A stretch of 64,000 nucleotides of DNA from Bugula neritina (taxonomy: Eukaryota > Bryozoa > Gymnolaemata > Cheilostomatida > Bugulidae). Position 1 is the first letter of the stretch, and every line of letters begins with the position of its first letter. Shown one piece after another: positions 63,204-64,000 of the stretch. The DNA lies in the NCBI GenBank assembly GCA_964035545.1, contig OZ037765.1, forward strand, positions 31,463,504 through 31,527,503. Reading direction: 5' to 3'. The notes below the pieces were generated by a model that saw only the letters and a program-made list of their open reading frames with translations, was not told the DNA's origin and made no database searches. The position numbers and the translations under genes are program-made.

Positions 63204-64000
63204 CTGGTAAGATAGGCAGCATAATGTTTATTATATAACTATATAATATAGTATTAGGTTTTATAGCATATTATGCAGTGTGCCCCATAGGCAATGCTGA
63301 CTTTTGTTCACAGTAACAATGTGCAATAGTAGGTTATATTGATCCTAAAAAGCATCAAAAACATTTATCCTGGCAGCATTAGGAATCTAATGACATTCTA
63401 TTATTAGAAGAATTATTAATAGAAGTAGTAGGAAAGATACAGTTTGTTTTGTTAGAATATTTAAACCAAAGTTTATTCAGTTTCCTGCTACTCATCCACT
63501 ACTAACCACAATATAAAAATGAATATTATGTATAATTAGTAGTTACTATGGAAATTCTTCCATATGTTTAGTCATAATGGAAGTTACTACACACTAGACA
63601 ACAAAGCACTAACATGACTAAATAATTATGCATTCTGTGTTGCATAACTGTTTAGGATGCCAAATACACGGACATTATGATGCCAGTTTCCGAAGCAACT
63701 TGAAACTTAGCATAAGCAACTTTTCTCAAACCACCATAACAAATTACCCACACTAGCCTCTGAGTCTAACCAAGTACTGTTGGCAAAGGAGAGCTTCTAC
63801 GAGAAGTGATATTTTATCACTAAACAATATAAAAACTTACTCAACAGAAAAAGTAAATACTGATACAACTTACATGTTTGTGAAACGTGGATCTAATAGT
63901 TTTGTGCATGATGATTGTATAAAATATTTACAGCTATTCACAGTATTAGGTTTACTCCATACAGTTATGACTATGACTAGCGCGAGTGCATGCTACTAGA
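63204..64000. other. 5' flank of STK38
   Basis: No coding exon is recognisable. The sequence upstream of a probable 5' UTR acceptor near 63203 is likely the first intron or promoter-proximal DNA of STK38. Confidence 0.4.

Overview
The window is genomic DNA from an intron-rich, AT-rich invertebrate animal. It holds introns with GT-AG borders, tRNA-derived SINEs, MITEs and many minisatellites, and it carries single genes of classic metazoan families. A spiralian/lophotrochozoan is my best guess, at low confidence. There is no bacterial or viral gene content.

Layout. (1) 1-6.5 kb: a tandem segmental duplication (about 1-1720 and 3893-6505). Each copy has an intact two-exon minus-strand gene for a 63-residue secreted, six-cysteine WAP-like peptide with its own TATA box. 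SINE and MITE insertions separate and date the copies. (2) 6.7-19.8 kb, plus: the C-terminal half of HAUS3 (augmin complex), with introns full of minisatellites. Its N-terminal exons are not visible, so the peptide genes may be nested in a HAUS3 intron. (3) 20.5-23.6 kb, minus: a leucine-rich-repeat single-pass receptor of 736 residues. (4) 27.7-32.1 kb, plus: DENND11/LCHN in 8 exons. (5) 33.3-41.9 kb, minus: phosphorylase kinase beta subunit, complete in 19 exons, 1057 residues. (6) 44.4-49.1 kb, plus: FBXO47 in 9 exons. (7) 49.8-63.2 kb, minus: an NDR kinase (STK38/STK38L/Tricornered), complete in 13 exons, 462 residues.

From HAUS3 onward the six genes strictly alternate in strand, giving three convergent and two divergent pairs. 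The genes do not form a pathway: spindle microtubule nucleation, adhesion/receptor, Rab regulation, glycogenolysis, meiosis/ubiquitin ligase and Hippo-related kinase. The exon models were built by reading GT-AG borders by eye and requiring reading phase to carry across every junction. For DENND11, PHKB, FBXO47, STK38 and the LRR gene every junction is phase-consistent.

The most unusual signal is the repeated placement of tandem arrays flush against splice sites. In two PHKB introns the intron is almost nothing but a minisatellite. A 3' splice site in HAUS3 is duplicated in tandem. No CRISPR arrays, rRNA or standalone tRNA genes were seen.
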